Origin: Ectocarpus siliculosus
Lineage: Eukaryota > Sar > Phaeophyceae > Ectocarpales > Ectocarpaceae
Direction of reading: 5' to 3'
Assembly (NCBI GenBank): GCA_000310025.1
Contig: FN648868.1
Span: 1-13,321 of the forward strand
DNA length: 13,321 nucleotides
The translations under genes and the position numbers were made by a program. The notes under the pieces were generated by a model. The model was not told the origin of the DNA. It did not search any database and was given only the letters and a program-made list of their open reading frames with translations. Below are positions 1 through 8,269 of the stretch, piece by piece. Numbering within the stretch: position 1 is the stretch's first letter; the number at the start of each line of letters is the position of its first letter.

Positions 1-3000
1 GGGTCTCGTGAGATAACAAAAAAAAATTATCGCCAAAATGCTGTTATCTCATGGGCGCCCATGAGATTCAATCAATGTGGTCTCTCGTGGTGCCCCATGG
101 GACACCATGGGGTCTCGTGAGATAACAAAAAAAACTTATTGCCAAAATGCCGTTATCTCATGGGCGCCCATGAGAATCAATATGGTGTCTCGTGGTGCCC
201 CATGGGACACCATGGGGTCTCGTGAGATAACAAAACAAAATCTATTGCCAAAATGCTGTTATCTCATGGGCGCCCATGAGATTCAATCAATGTGGTCTTT
301 CGTGGTGCCCCATGGGACACCATGGGGTCTCGTGAGAAAACAAAAAAAACTTATTGCCAAAATGCTGTTATCTCATGGGCGCCCATGAGATTCAATCAAT
401 GTGGTCTTTCGTGGTGCCCCATGGGACACCATGGGGTCTCGTGAGAAAACAAAAAAAACTTATTGCCAAAATGCTGTTATCTCATGGGCGCCCATGAGAT
501 TCAATCAATGTGGTCTCTCGTGGTGCCCCATGGGACACCATGGGGTCTCGTGAGATAACAAAAAAAACTTATTGCCAAAATGCCGTTATCTCATGGGCGC
601 CCATGAGAATCAATATGTATGGTGTCTCGTGGTGCCCCATGGGACACCATGGGGTCTCGTGAGATAACAAAAAATAAATTATCGCCAACATGCCGTTATC
701 TCATGGGCGCTCATGAGAATCAATGTCGTGTCTCGTGGTGCCCCTTGGGACACCATGGGGTCTCGTGAGATAACAAAACAAACTTATTGCCAAAATGCTG
801 TTATCTCATGGGCGCCCATGAGATTCAATGAATGTGGTGTCTCGTGGTGCCCCATGGGACACCATAGGGTCTCGTGAGATAAGAAAAAAAAATTATCGCC
901 AACATGCCGTTATCTCATGGGCGCCCATGAGATTCAATGTGGTGTCTCGTGGTGCCCCATGGGACACCATGGGGTCTCGTGAGATAACAAAAAAAAATTA
1001 TTGCCAAAATGCCGGTATCTCATGGGCGCCCATGAGATTCAATGTGGTGTCTCGTGGTGCCCCATGGGACAGCATGGGGTCTCGTGAGATAACAAAAAAA
1101 AAAATTATCGCCAACATGCCGTTATCTCATGGGCGCCCATGAGAATCAATGTGGTGTCTCGTGGTGCCCCATGGGACACCATGGGGTCTCGTGAGATAAC
1201 ACAAAATCTTATTGCCAAAATGCTGTTATCTCATGGGCGCCCATGAGATTCAATCAATGTGGTCTCTCGTGGTGCCCCATGGGACACCATGGGGTCTCGT
1301 GAGATACCAAAAAAACTTAATTGCCAAAATGCCGTTATCTCATGGGCGCCCATGAGATTCAATGTGGTCTCTCGTGGTGCCCCATGGGACACCATGGGGT
1401 CTCGTGAGATAACAAAAAATAAATTGTCGCCAACATGCCGTTATCTCATGGGCGCTCATGAGAATCAATGTGGTGTCTCGTGGTGCCCCATGGGACACCA
1501 TGGGGTCTCGTGAGATAACAAAAAAAACTTATTGCCAAAATGCTGTTATCTCATGGGCGCCCATGAGATTCAATCAATGTGGTCTCTCGTGGTGCCCCAT
1601 GGGAGACCATGGGGTCTCGTGAGAAAAAAAAAAACTTATTGCCAAAATGCTGTTATCTCATGGACGCCCATGAGATTCAATCAATGTGGTCTCTCGTGGT
1701 GCCCCATGGGACACCATGGGGTCTCGTGAGATAACAAAAAAAACTTGTTGCCAAAATGCCTGTTATCTCATGGGCGCACATGAGAATCAACATGTATGGT
1801 GTCTCGTGGTGCCCCATGGGACACCATGGGGTCTCGTGAGAAAACAAAAAAAACTTATTGCCAACATGCCGTTATCTCATGGGCGCCCATGAGAATCGAT
1901 ATGGTGTCTCGTGGTGCCCCATGGGACACCATGGGGTCTCGTGAGATACCAAAAAATATATTATCGCCAACATGCCGTTATCTCATGGGCGCCCATGAGA
2001 ATCAATGTGGTGTCTCGTGGTGCCCCATGGGACACCATGGGGTCTCGTGAGATAACAAAAAAAACTTATTGCCAACATGCCGTTATCTCATGGGCGCCCA
2101 TGAGATTCAATGTGGTCTCTCGTGGTGCCCCATGGGACACCATGGGGTCTCGTGAGATAACAAAAAATAAATTATCACCAACATGCCGTTATCTCATGGG
2201 CGCTCATGAGAATCAATGTGGTGTCTCGTGGTGCCCCATGGGACACCATGGGGTCTCGTGAGATAACAAAAAATAAATTATCGCCAACATGCCGTTATCT
2301 CATGGGCGCCCATGAGAATCAATGTGGTGTCTCGTGGTGCCCCATGGGACACCATGGGGTCTCGTGAGATAACAAAAAAAACTTATTGCCAAAATGCCGG
2401 TATCTCATGGGCGCCCATGAGATTCAATGTGGTGTCTCGTGGTGCCCCATGGGACAGCATGGGGTCTCGTGAGATAACAAAAAATAAATTATCGCCGACA
2501 TGCCGTTATCTCATGGGCGCCCATGAGAATCAATGTGGTGTCTCGTGGTGCCCCATGGGACACCATGGGGTCTCTTGTGAGATAACAAAAAAAACTTATT
2601 GCCAAAATGCTGTTATCTCATGGGCGCCCATGAGATTCAATCAATGTGGTCTCTCGTGGTGCCCCATGGGACACCATGGGGTCTCGTGAGATACCAAAAA
2701 AACTTATTGCCAAAATGCCGTTATCTCATGGGCGCCCATGAGATTCAATGTGGTCTCTCGTGGTGCCCCATGGGACACCATGGGGTCTCGTAAGATAACA
2801 AAAAATAAATTGTCGCCAACATGCCGTTATCTCATGGGCGCTCATGAGAATCAATGTGGTGTCTCGTGGTGCCCCATGGGACACCATGGGGTCTCGTGAG
2901 ATAACAAAAAAAACTTATTGCCAAAATGCTGTTATCTCATGGGCGCCCATGAGATTCAATCAATGTGGTCTCTCGTGGTGCCCCATGGGAGACCATGGGG

Positions 3001-3476
3001 TCTCGTGAGAAAAAAAAAAACTTATTGCCAAAATGCTGTTATCTCATGGACGCCCATGAGATTCAATCAATGTGGTCTCTCGTGGTGCCCCATGGGACAC
3101 CATGGGGTCTCGTGAGATAACAAAAAAAACTTGTTGCCAAAATGCCGTTATCTCATGGGCGCACATGAGAATCAACATGTATGGTGTCTCGTGGTTGCCC
3201 CATGGGACACCATGGGGTCTCGTGAGAAAACAAAAAAAACTTATTGCCAACATGCCGTTATCTCATGGGCGCCCATGAGAATCGATATGGTGTCTCGTGG
3301 TGCCCCATGGGACACCATGGGGTCTCGTGAGATAACAAAAAATATATTATCGTCAACATGCCGTTATCTCATGGGCGCCCATGAGAATCAATGTGGTGTC
3401 TCGTGGTGCCCCATGGGACACCATGGGGTCTCGTGAGATAACAAAAAAAACTTATTGCCAACATGCCGTTATCTCA
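1..3476. repeat. Satellite array, about 107-bp monomer, about 32 copies
   Basis: Direct reading shows about 32 head-to-tail monomers. Using the conserved ATGGGCGCCC core as landmark, copies start at 51, 160, 266, 375, 484, 593, 703, 808, 917, 1022 and so on to 3371, with spacings of 104-110 bp. Each monomer has a perfect 22-bp palindrome centred on GGGCGCCC, a second inverted repeat CCCCATGGGACACCATGGGG (8-bp arms, 4-base loop), and an A-rich tract of 8-12 bases. Two monomer flavours alternate: one with CTTATTGCCAAAATGC after the A-tract, the other with AAATTATCGCCAACATGCC. The array is cut by the left window edge and ends abruptly at 3476. Forward reading frames run through it only because the monomers lack stops in places; copy lengths are mostly not multiples of three, so it is not coding. 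The role is unknown; centromeric or heterochromatic satellite is an inference. Confidence 0.97.
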
Positions 3477-3770
3477 GGTACTGACACTATTGGGATCCCA
3501 CGTGGGCCGGCCCATGGGACACGCGGGCCATCCCATGGGACAGGTGGGACATCCCACCTGTCCCGTGGGATGGCCCATACGGACGCACGGGACACGTGGG
3601 ACGTCCCGTGGGACACGTGGGACGTCCCATGGGACACCAAATCTAGAACGTGGGACGCGTGGGACGCCCCATGGCACGACGCTAGGGACGTCCCACGCGG
3701 CGCTCGAAAACAGGCGTGGGACGTCCCAGCCTGTCTCCCCTACGGTGTCCCACTGCTGTCCCACAGGCGT
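3477..3770. repeat. GC-rich block of GTGGGAC/GTCCCAC palindromes
   Basis: This block directly abuts the satellite but has a different structure. GGGAC occurs about a dozen times and GTCCC about eight times, in alternating orientation, so many short palindromes arise (for example GGGATCCC, CCCACGTGGG and GGGCCGGCCC near 3491-3516). A unit of about 21 bp, GGGACACGTGGGACGTCCC, is repeated in tandem at about 3589-3630. The largest hairpin is annotated separately. Open frames on both strands here are by-products of the repeat. The block shares the string CCCATGGGACACCA with the neighbouring satellite monomers. Confidence 0.85.
3525..3576. repeat. 52-bp near-perfect inverted repeat (hairpin)
   Basis: The left arm 3525-3549 and right arm 3552-3576 are reverse complements over 25 bp with a single mismatch (ATGGGA against GTGGGA), separated only by CA at 3550-3551. 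The arms begin GGGCCATCCC and end in GGTGGGA. With almost no spacer, the stretch could extrude as a cruciform or fold as a hairpin in RNA or single-stranded DNA. Confidence 0.9.
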
Positions 3771-4610
3771 TTATAATAATAATTAGACATATTTATCAGC
3801 TAATTTAGTGCAAGATAAGAGAATACCCGAACACCCCAGCTGCTCTTCCCTACAGCAGTACCCAGCGACCTGTACCAAGCAGCAGCACGAGGTCGGATTA
3901 CCAATCGTGCGAAAGGATCTTTAGGGGGTTCGGGTCGGGTTTCCGGAAGGTTCGGAAAGCATGCCGTGCTTTTTGGGCGCGCGCGCACGCGGTTCTTGAC
4001 GGTTTGGAGGTGGTACTCGGCTAGCTCAGCTCCGCTAGCTTGCACACTGAAGCCCGAGCTGTGCAGGCTTGCAGAGCCCGCCTGCTCGTATGTTCTGTGG
4101 AGTATGTTCCTGCGCGCACAGGGGACTCATGGTGTGTAGGGGAGGAGAAGAATGCTGCTGCTAGAAAAACATGTCAGGACCGCCGAAAGCAAACAATTAG
4201 TCTACAATCAATGTAGACTGTTGGCGGGGGCACCGATTTGTATGTGCGCGCTACCGGGCTGCCGGCCGTTCGGTAGGGCGTGTACTGCTGCTGTACGAAG
4301 AGCGAGTGGAATATCTAGCTGAGTCTAGCTGAGTCTAGGTGCTGTAGGTCTAGGCCGGAACCGCTTTCTGTGCTGTACACGAAAGAAACAACCGATTGCC
4401 CCGCAACGCTAGATAGAGGTAGGCGCATCAGCATCCAGATCTGCCGCTGCCATCTGCTTCCAGATTGATAGCTTGCCAACGTCCAACCAGGCACAACACT
4501 GCACAACAACCCATACGACGTCTGAAGAAGCATGTTTCCCCCAATCCCCCACAGCCACCCTATAAGGCGTCGAAGTCCTACCCATTTCCGGCTCAAGCTA
4601 GACCTAAACA
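3771..4610. other. No gene recognised; small simple repeats
   Basis: I see no supported gene in this stretch. An AT-rich patch (ATAATAATAATTAG) at about 3773-3786 follows the palindrome block. A short alternating GC run (GGGCGCGCGCGCACGCGG) lies at about 3976-3992 and could favour Z-DNA. The 10-base unit CTAGCTGAGT is repeated at 4315-4324 and 4325-4334. The open frames here are short and lack recognisable motifs. Confidence 0.5.
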
Positions 4611-4820
4611 AGGTATGACACAAGATATCACACCCCCTCGACCGATTTTCCAAGCTCCATTCTTTCACAGCAGAAGCGTGGCAGCGCCGGAAACGGCGGC
4701 GTTGAAGCCGCTCTGTCAAGAGCCTTCAGAAACAGTCGTTTCATGCACGCATTCTCTTCGTGGAGTAATTGATGTTTGAAAATCGGTCCAGGGGGTATGG
4801 TATCTATAGTGTCACCTACG
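4611..4820. repeat. Diverged inverted repeat, foldback or MITE-like
   Basis: The left arm (about 4611-4680) and right arm (about 4744-4820) are inverted, diverged copies. The best core is 4632-4650 against 4778-4796, reverse complements at 18 of 19 positions (GAAAATCGGTC, one mismatch, AGGGGGT on the right arm). Similarity continues outward through TATCT and TGTCA and weakly inward to GCGTG. About 60 bp of unrelated sequence lies between. The geometry fits a small foldback element or non-autonomous DNA transposon, but I could not identify target-site duplications, so the outer ends are uncertain. The outer part of the right arm contains an SP6-promoter-like 16-mer, described in the findings. 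Confidence 0.6.
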
Positions 4821-5064
4821 GTACGGTCCAGGCGGGTAGGCTGCTGCATTTACAGGCACACATCGCAGATGATCTGCTCCCATGTAGGTTGCAAATGGCA
4901 GATACTAGATTCAACACCTTCCCATGTCGAACTATCGAGAAAACCCCAAAGTTTTTGCGCAGGGTATATTGGGGAGATATTATACGAGTGTATTATACAC
5001 CAGGTTTGAGCGAGTCGTCGCCACGTTGTTTTAAGCATACTTACTTGTAGACTTACTTCATGTA

Positions 5065-5703
5065 GTGAAGGGGAAGTTGGTTGAAGGGGGAGTTGCAGGA
5101 GGGGAGAGAGGAGCCGACATAGTCTCGCCGATAGCCTGCTTGTTAAGCTTTGGTTTAGAAGGGGTGAACGCGGAAAGAAAACAACATAGCTTTAATATAT
5201 ACCGGAATAGTCGGAGAGATAGGACCGGTCTGAGAGGTGGCACCGGTCGGGGAGATGGCACGGGGTTGCTAAAAAAATACGAGAACGGCCCGATTTACAT
5301 CCATTTACGCACCGGGGTCAGTGAGATCGCACACCGACCGCCAAACCCAAGATTGAGCTCATTTTCAGCTGCCGGAGTGAGGTACATGTGTGTTCCTTAT
5401 ACATGTGGGGATGGTGTCAGCGGAGCGCCACCCCTGCATGTTCGTATGCATGGTCGCGGTTCACACGGGATGCCAGTTGATTTCATATTTGAATTGGTAT
5501 GGAAGTTGCCAACCGTATACTCTCAACCAGACACACAACGTACAAGCCACATCCTACCCCACCTTTCACAACACGAAGCTATTGTTGCTTCGTACGTACT
5601 GGTATCCGTAGAGGAACACCGAAACGAAAGCGGAAGACAACTGATGCCGTATGTACCAGTACCTCAGATGGAAACGACATCCTTTCTTGTCGTCACTCTA
5701 TAG
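5065..5703 (+). CDS. Unproven 212-codon ORF, unknown product
   Basis: An uninterrupted ATG-started frame of 212 codons is the longest open frame outside the satellite. At this base composition such a length is uncommon by chance but not decisive. I recognise no domain. There is no clear signal peptide and no obvious membrane segment. The N-terminal third is basic and glycine-rich where the frame runs through the 18-bp motif repeats at 5202-5265, which argues that this part is not ordinary protein. The part from about residue 75 on contains PIYIHLRTGVSEI and several cysteines (CVPYTCGDG). Overlapping frames on the same strand at 5390-5611 and 5499-5858 are also open, which weakens the case. 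It may be a fragment of an exon, an old element or chance. Confidence 0.15.
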   Translation: MKGKLVEGGVAGGERGADIVSPIACLLSFGLEGVNAERKQHSFNIYRNSRRDRTGLRGGTGRGDGTGLLKKYENGPIYIHLRTGVSEIAHRPPNPRLSSFSAAGVRYMCVPYTCGDGVSGAPPLHVRMHGRGSHGMPVDFIFELVWKLPTVYSQPDTQRTSHILPHLSQHEAIVASYVLVSVEEHRNESGRQLMPYVPVPQMETTSFLVVTL

Positions 5704-5985
5704 CCAAACTCGCATCAAACACGACACCACTCGCTGTATGGAAAGCTGTTACGTACCAGCCTACGTTGCCGTTACCGGTATGCTCCCACTCATACAACAC
5801 CTGTGTGTATTTCATCGGAGATCGCACCGGTCGGAGAGATCGCACCGGGCTGCCTTGAAAATGTAATCAAAAAGATCTAATTGCATTCCCGCACCGGGGT
5901 CGGAGACATGGCACCGGGGCGCGATAAAAACTCAAGGAAGAACATTTAAAAAAACGATCGCACCCGGTGCCATCTCTCCGACCAT
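5200..5985. repeat. Dispersed 18-bp motif CCGGTCGGAGAGATSGCA
   Basis: An 18-bp motif close to CCGGTCGGAGAGAT(C/G)GCA recurs in tandem and singly. Tandem copies lie at about 5202-5265 (units at 5225-5242 and 5243-5260, with a degenerate one before), 5312-5331, 5814-5850 and 5891-5922. One inverted copy lies at 5956-5983, reading GGTCGGAGAGATGGCACC on the minus strand. Between clusters the sequence is unrelated. I do not recognise the motif. It could be a decayed minisatellite or a set of protein-binding sites. Confidence 0.7.
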
Positions 5986-5989
5986 TACG

Positions 5990-6685
5990 GTATCTCGAAA
6001 CGGCATGTACGTACCACAAGTCCAGGACGAAATGGTATTGAATGCCAAAACGCAACCTAAAAATTATTGCCAAGTGGGCAAGTGGGCAAGTGGGCAAGTG
6101 GGCACCAGACAACTTTCTTGGACAGAACACAAAATAATTTCTACCCTCATCCGGATGGAACGCAATGAGCAGAACCCAATGGTAGGTAGGCCTGCCTTGT
6201 TTTCGATATAGGATCAAAAACGGTTCTTCGACAATTCGTTACTTTCACATTTGGGAACAGGTCTGGTTGTCCTTGGATACGCATCTTTCAAGCCAAGGCT
6301 CGAAGGCAAAAGATACATCGCGCTCTTGGAAACACAAAAAACAGCGAGCAGTCGATAGTACTGGAAGTGCTGTGAAAGGCTGACAAACGGAACGTCGGTG
6401 GGCTCGGAAATAGTTCTTGAAGCAACCCTATCGTGTAGCGAAACCAATGAAATCCCCTAAAAAAAAACCAAACGTATCTATCCCCCAAAACGCGGAGCTG
6501 TATATTCCTACCACCAGCCTCGACACACCATCAACCGAAAGACTACAAAAAAAAATGAACTCTACCCACCACTGCGAACCGGGCGAAATGACGTAATGGC
6601 GCAAGCGGTTCAGCTCAAGCGGACACCGTACCACAAAGCATCCGAGACATTGTACAACAACATCCGAGCCCCCCCAAAAGTATGG
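5990..6685. other. No gene recognised downstream of the transposase stop
   Basis: Apart from the 8-bp repeat this stretch shows no supported gene. Reverse-strand frames of 66-77 codons at 6214-6634 overlap one another and look like chance. It is the 3' flank of the minus-strand transposase and should hold its poly(A) signal and, if the element is bounded, its right terminal inverted repeat. I could not identify either. Confidence 0.4.
6071..6102. repeat. Tandem repeat (CAAGTGGG)x4
   Basis: The 8-base unit CAAGTGGG is repeated exactly four times, followed by a partial CA. This is a small simple repeat with no evident function. Confidence 0.95.
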
Positions 6686-7289
6686 CTATGGCTTAACAAA
6701 GGTCAGCCGGACCCGGCCGAACTGGTCGAATGATCGTTTTAGAGACTTCTGGCAGAAGCATCTGCCGCAGAACCAAACCTGAGCCTGGCAAATCTCTACT
6801 CGTTCCGAGCCATGGCCTCGAACACGCTTGACCATGTTTGTCACCGATTTGCGGTTTATTGCCTCATTCTCGGTCTCGTTGATCAGAGTTACCATGAACG
6901 CAAAGCGGTCAAATTTCATGACATTCAACATGTGCAGAAACTTTTCTTCTTCGCATGGTTCTGCTCGTGCGCGTTGAGGTTGACCCCCGAGAGCTGGGCG
7001 CATGAGTCTATCCCACCGTACTTTTGGCGGCAGTCATCCCCGTGGTTGCAGTCGTGCAGGGCGTCAGGCCCGTAGTAAGGCCCGGCATTGCTCCCCAAGG
7101 GGTGCGTTCTGCGCACTGTCGCCGTGGGGTCCTCCTGCAGCGGTTGGATGTCGAACGGGAGGCCATACTCTTCCACGATGCCATTGGTGTCAGCGCTTTT
7201 CCCCGGTTGATGTTGAGCCACCTGAATCTGAAGGGCTTTCGTACGCTGCACCGCCGACCCGAAGCATGCTCCTGAGCGCACAGCCAGTT
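6686..7289 (-). pseudogene. KDZ-like transposase, last exon (catalytic core, C-terminus)
   Basis: The exon begins after the acceptor tract ending CCTCACAG and ends at TAG (6686-6688). It encodes ELAVRSGACFGS, then the key block DALHDCNHGDDCRQKYGG, then LSGVNLNAHEQ. This fits the KDZ pattern D-x-L-H, N-H, C, Y, then L-x-G-x-N and E-Q. The aspartate (codon 7063-7065) and glutamate (6964-6966) are the expected catalytic acids. Just after, near 6941-6953 in a run of A and G, the reading frame changes. The first frame stops at 6925, while the second continues KFLHMLNVMKFDRFAFM and ends ...VRLTFVKP. In KDZ proteins a similar amphipathic tail with M and F-M follows the E-Q, so both frames belong to one gene broken by an indel. 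G/C-ending codons dominate in both halves. A cysteine cluster (FCGRCFC) lies near the end. Confidence 0.75.
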
Positions 7290-7539
7290 CTGTGAGGACC
7301 AACAGAGATGACGTACAAAAAAACGGCATGCCATGTGTTGGCTCATGAAAACGTTTTGACTAAGGTTTGATCATTTTGAGCCGGTCTGGAGGTAACGAAC
7401 GACATGTACCATACCGGCACCAACATTGACACATTATGGAAAAACGTACACAGCCCGGTAGATTGGTGGTCCTTAGATTATTGGACCAACAAAACGACTA
7501 GCCTCAACACCTAACACGCAAGTGTCCACGTCCTCGTAC

Positions 7540-7603
7540 CTGCCCTCTTCTTTGCGCACTGGTTGGCGGGTTGAAGTCCAATCGCGATGAACTCCTCCTT
7601 GGC
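7540..7603 (-). pseudogene. KDZ-like transposase, small exon (64 bp)
   Basis: This is a 64-base exon inferred from splice signals and phase. Upstream is a pyrimidine-rich tract ending GGATCAG. The exon reads AKEEFIAIGLQPANQCAKKRA plus one base, then the donor GTACGAGG. It starts in phase 0, which fits the preceding exon ending in ...AYAR, and ends in phase 1. The next exon starts with AA, completing a GAA glutamate (KKRA-E-LAVRSG). The 250-bp intron to the next exon has normal borders. Its lysine-rich helical text has no diagnostic motif; the case rests on phase and codon usage. An in-frame TGA lies just upstream of the acceptor, so the exon cannot extend much further 5'. Confidence 0.6.
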
Positions 7604-8269
7604 CTGATCCAGATGTCAGAGGTCCCGAAGAAGGGGACGGAAAGTAAACCGTGTGGTCGAAAAAGTTGTCTAAGTAGTTGGGTTACCGCAATGGGCAGCT
7701 TTAATGCATTTATACAGGAAACTCCGTACAAGCATCAGAAAAAAAAACATTGCTGGGTAGTCTTGTTGACATGGCAGCAACTCAAGAGCTTCGAGCACTA
7801 CAGCCTTTTAATATGCAACGAAGTGCATGCGCTGAATGGGAGAAGTGTGGTAGTTTTAGCGGTGGGCACAGAGCACGCGCATGTCCTTACCAGCATGCGA
7901 GAAAAGATGTTCTTGTTCCCCGCTCTAGCGTCTCTAGCATTGTTTTTCAAATTGCAGCAACACATGAGTAATATGTCAATATGTCAGCAGTGATCTACCT
8001 ATGTTCACTGCTCCGAATTGAATAACAAAACATGAAACAAGGTAGGTTTTGCCGCGTGCAGAAATCAAATCAACCGGCGACGCCGAGAAGGAAAACGGAA
8101 GGAACGTAAGGTGGAAGAAAAAAAAGGAGGGACAACAATGTTCAATGAGGAACGCGAAAATAAACCCACTTGACCAACGGAGCAACGAACAACCACCAGT
8201 ATTGATAATACCGCCAAAGACAAAGCACAACAGCCCACTACGTCAGCTACGCAAAGAAGGCGTACTCAC

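Noticed and set aside
77-3436. Many plus-strand ORFs of 62-131 codons with repeated MVSRGAPWDTMGSREI text, as a repeat protein
   Set aside because: They are translations of the satellite in several frames at once. Monomer lengths (104-110 bp) are mostly not multiples of three, so the frame changes from copy to copy. No start context or single long frame exists.
1-3476. CRISPR array
   Set aside because: Whole 107-bp monomers repeat with no unique spacers between short repeats, and the context is eukaryotic.
3452-3786. Overlapping ORFs on both strands in the GC-rich block
   Set aside because: They arise from the palindromic GTGGGAC repeat, which is open in both directions. The compositions are repetitive (HGTRGTSHGT-like) and have no domain.
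6941-6953. Programmed ribosomal frameshift in the transposase
   Set aside because: The A/G run does not form a canonical slippery heptamer in the incoming frame, and the gene has other unrelated breaks, so an indel is more likely.
7571-7993. 140-codon plus-strand ORF as a gene
   Set aside because: It runs antisense across the small transposase exon and its intron, shows no motif, and its codon usage is less biased than that of the minus-strand exons.
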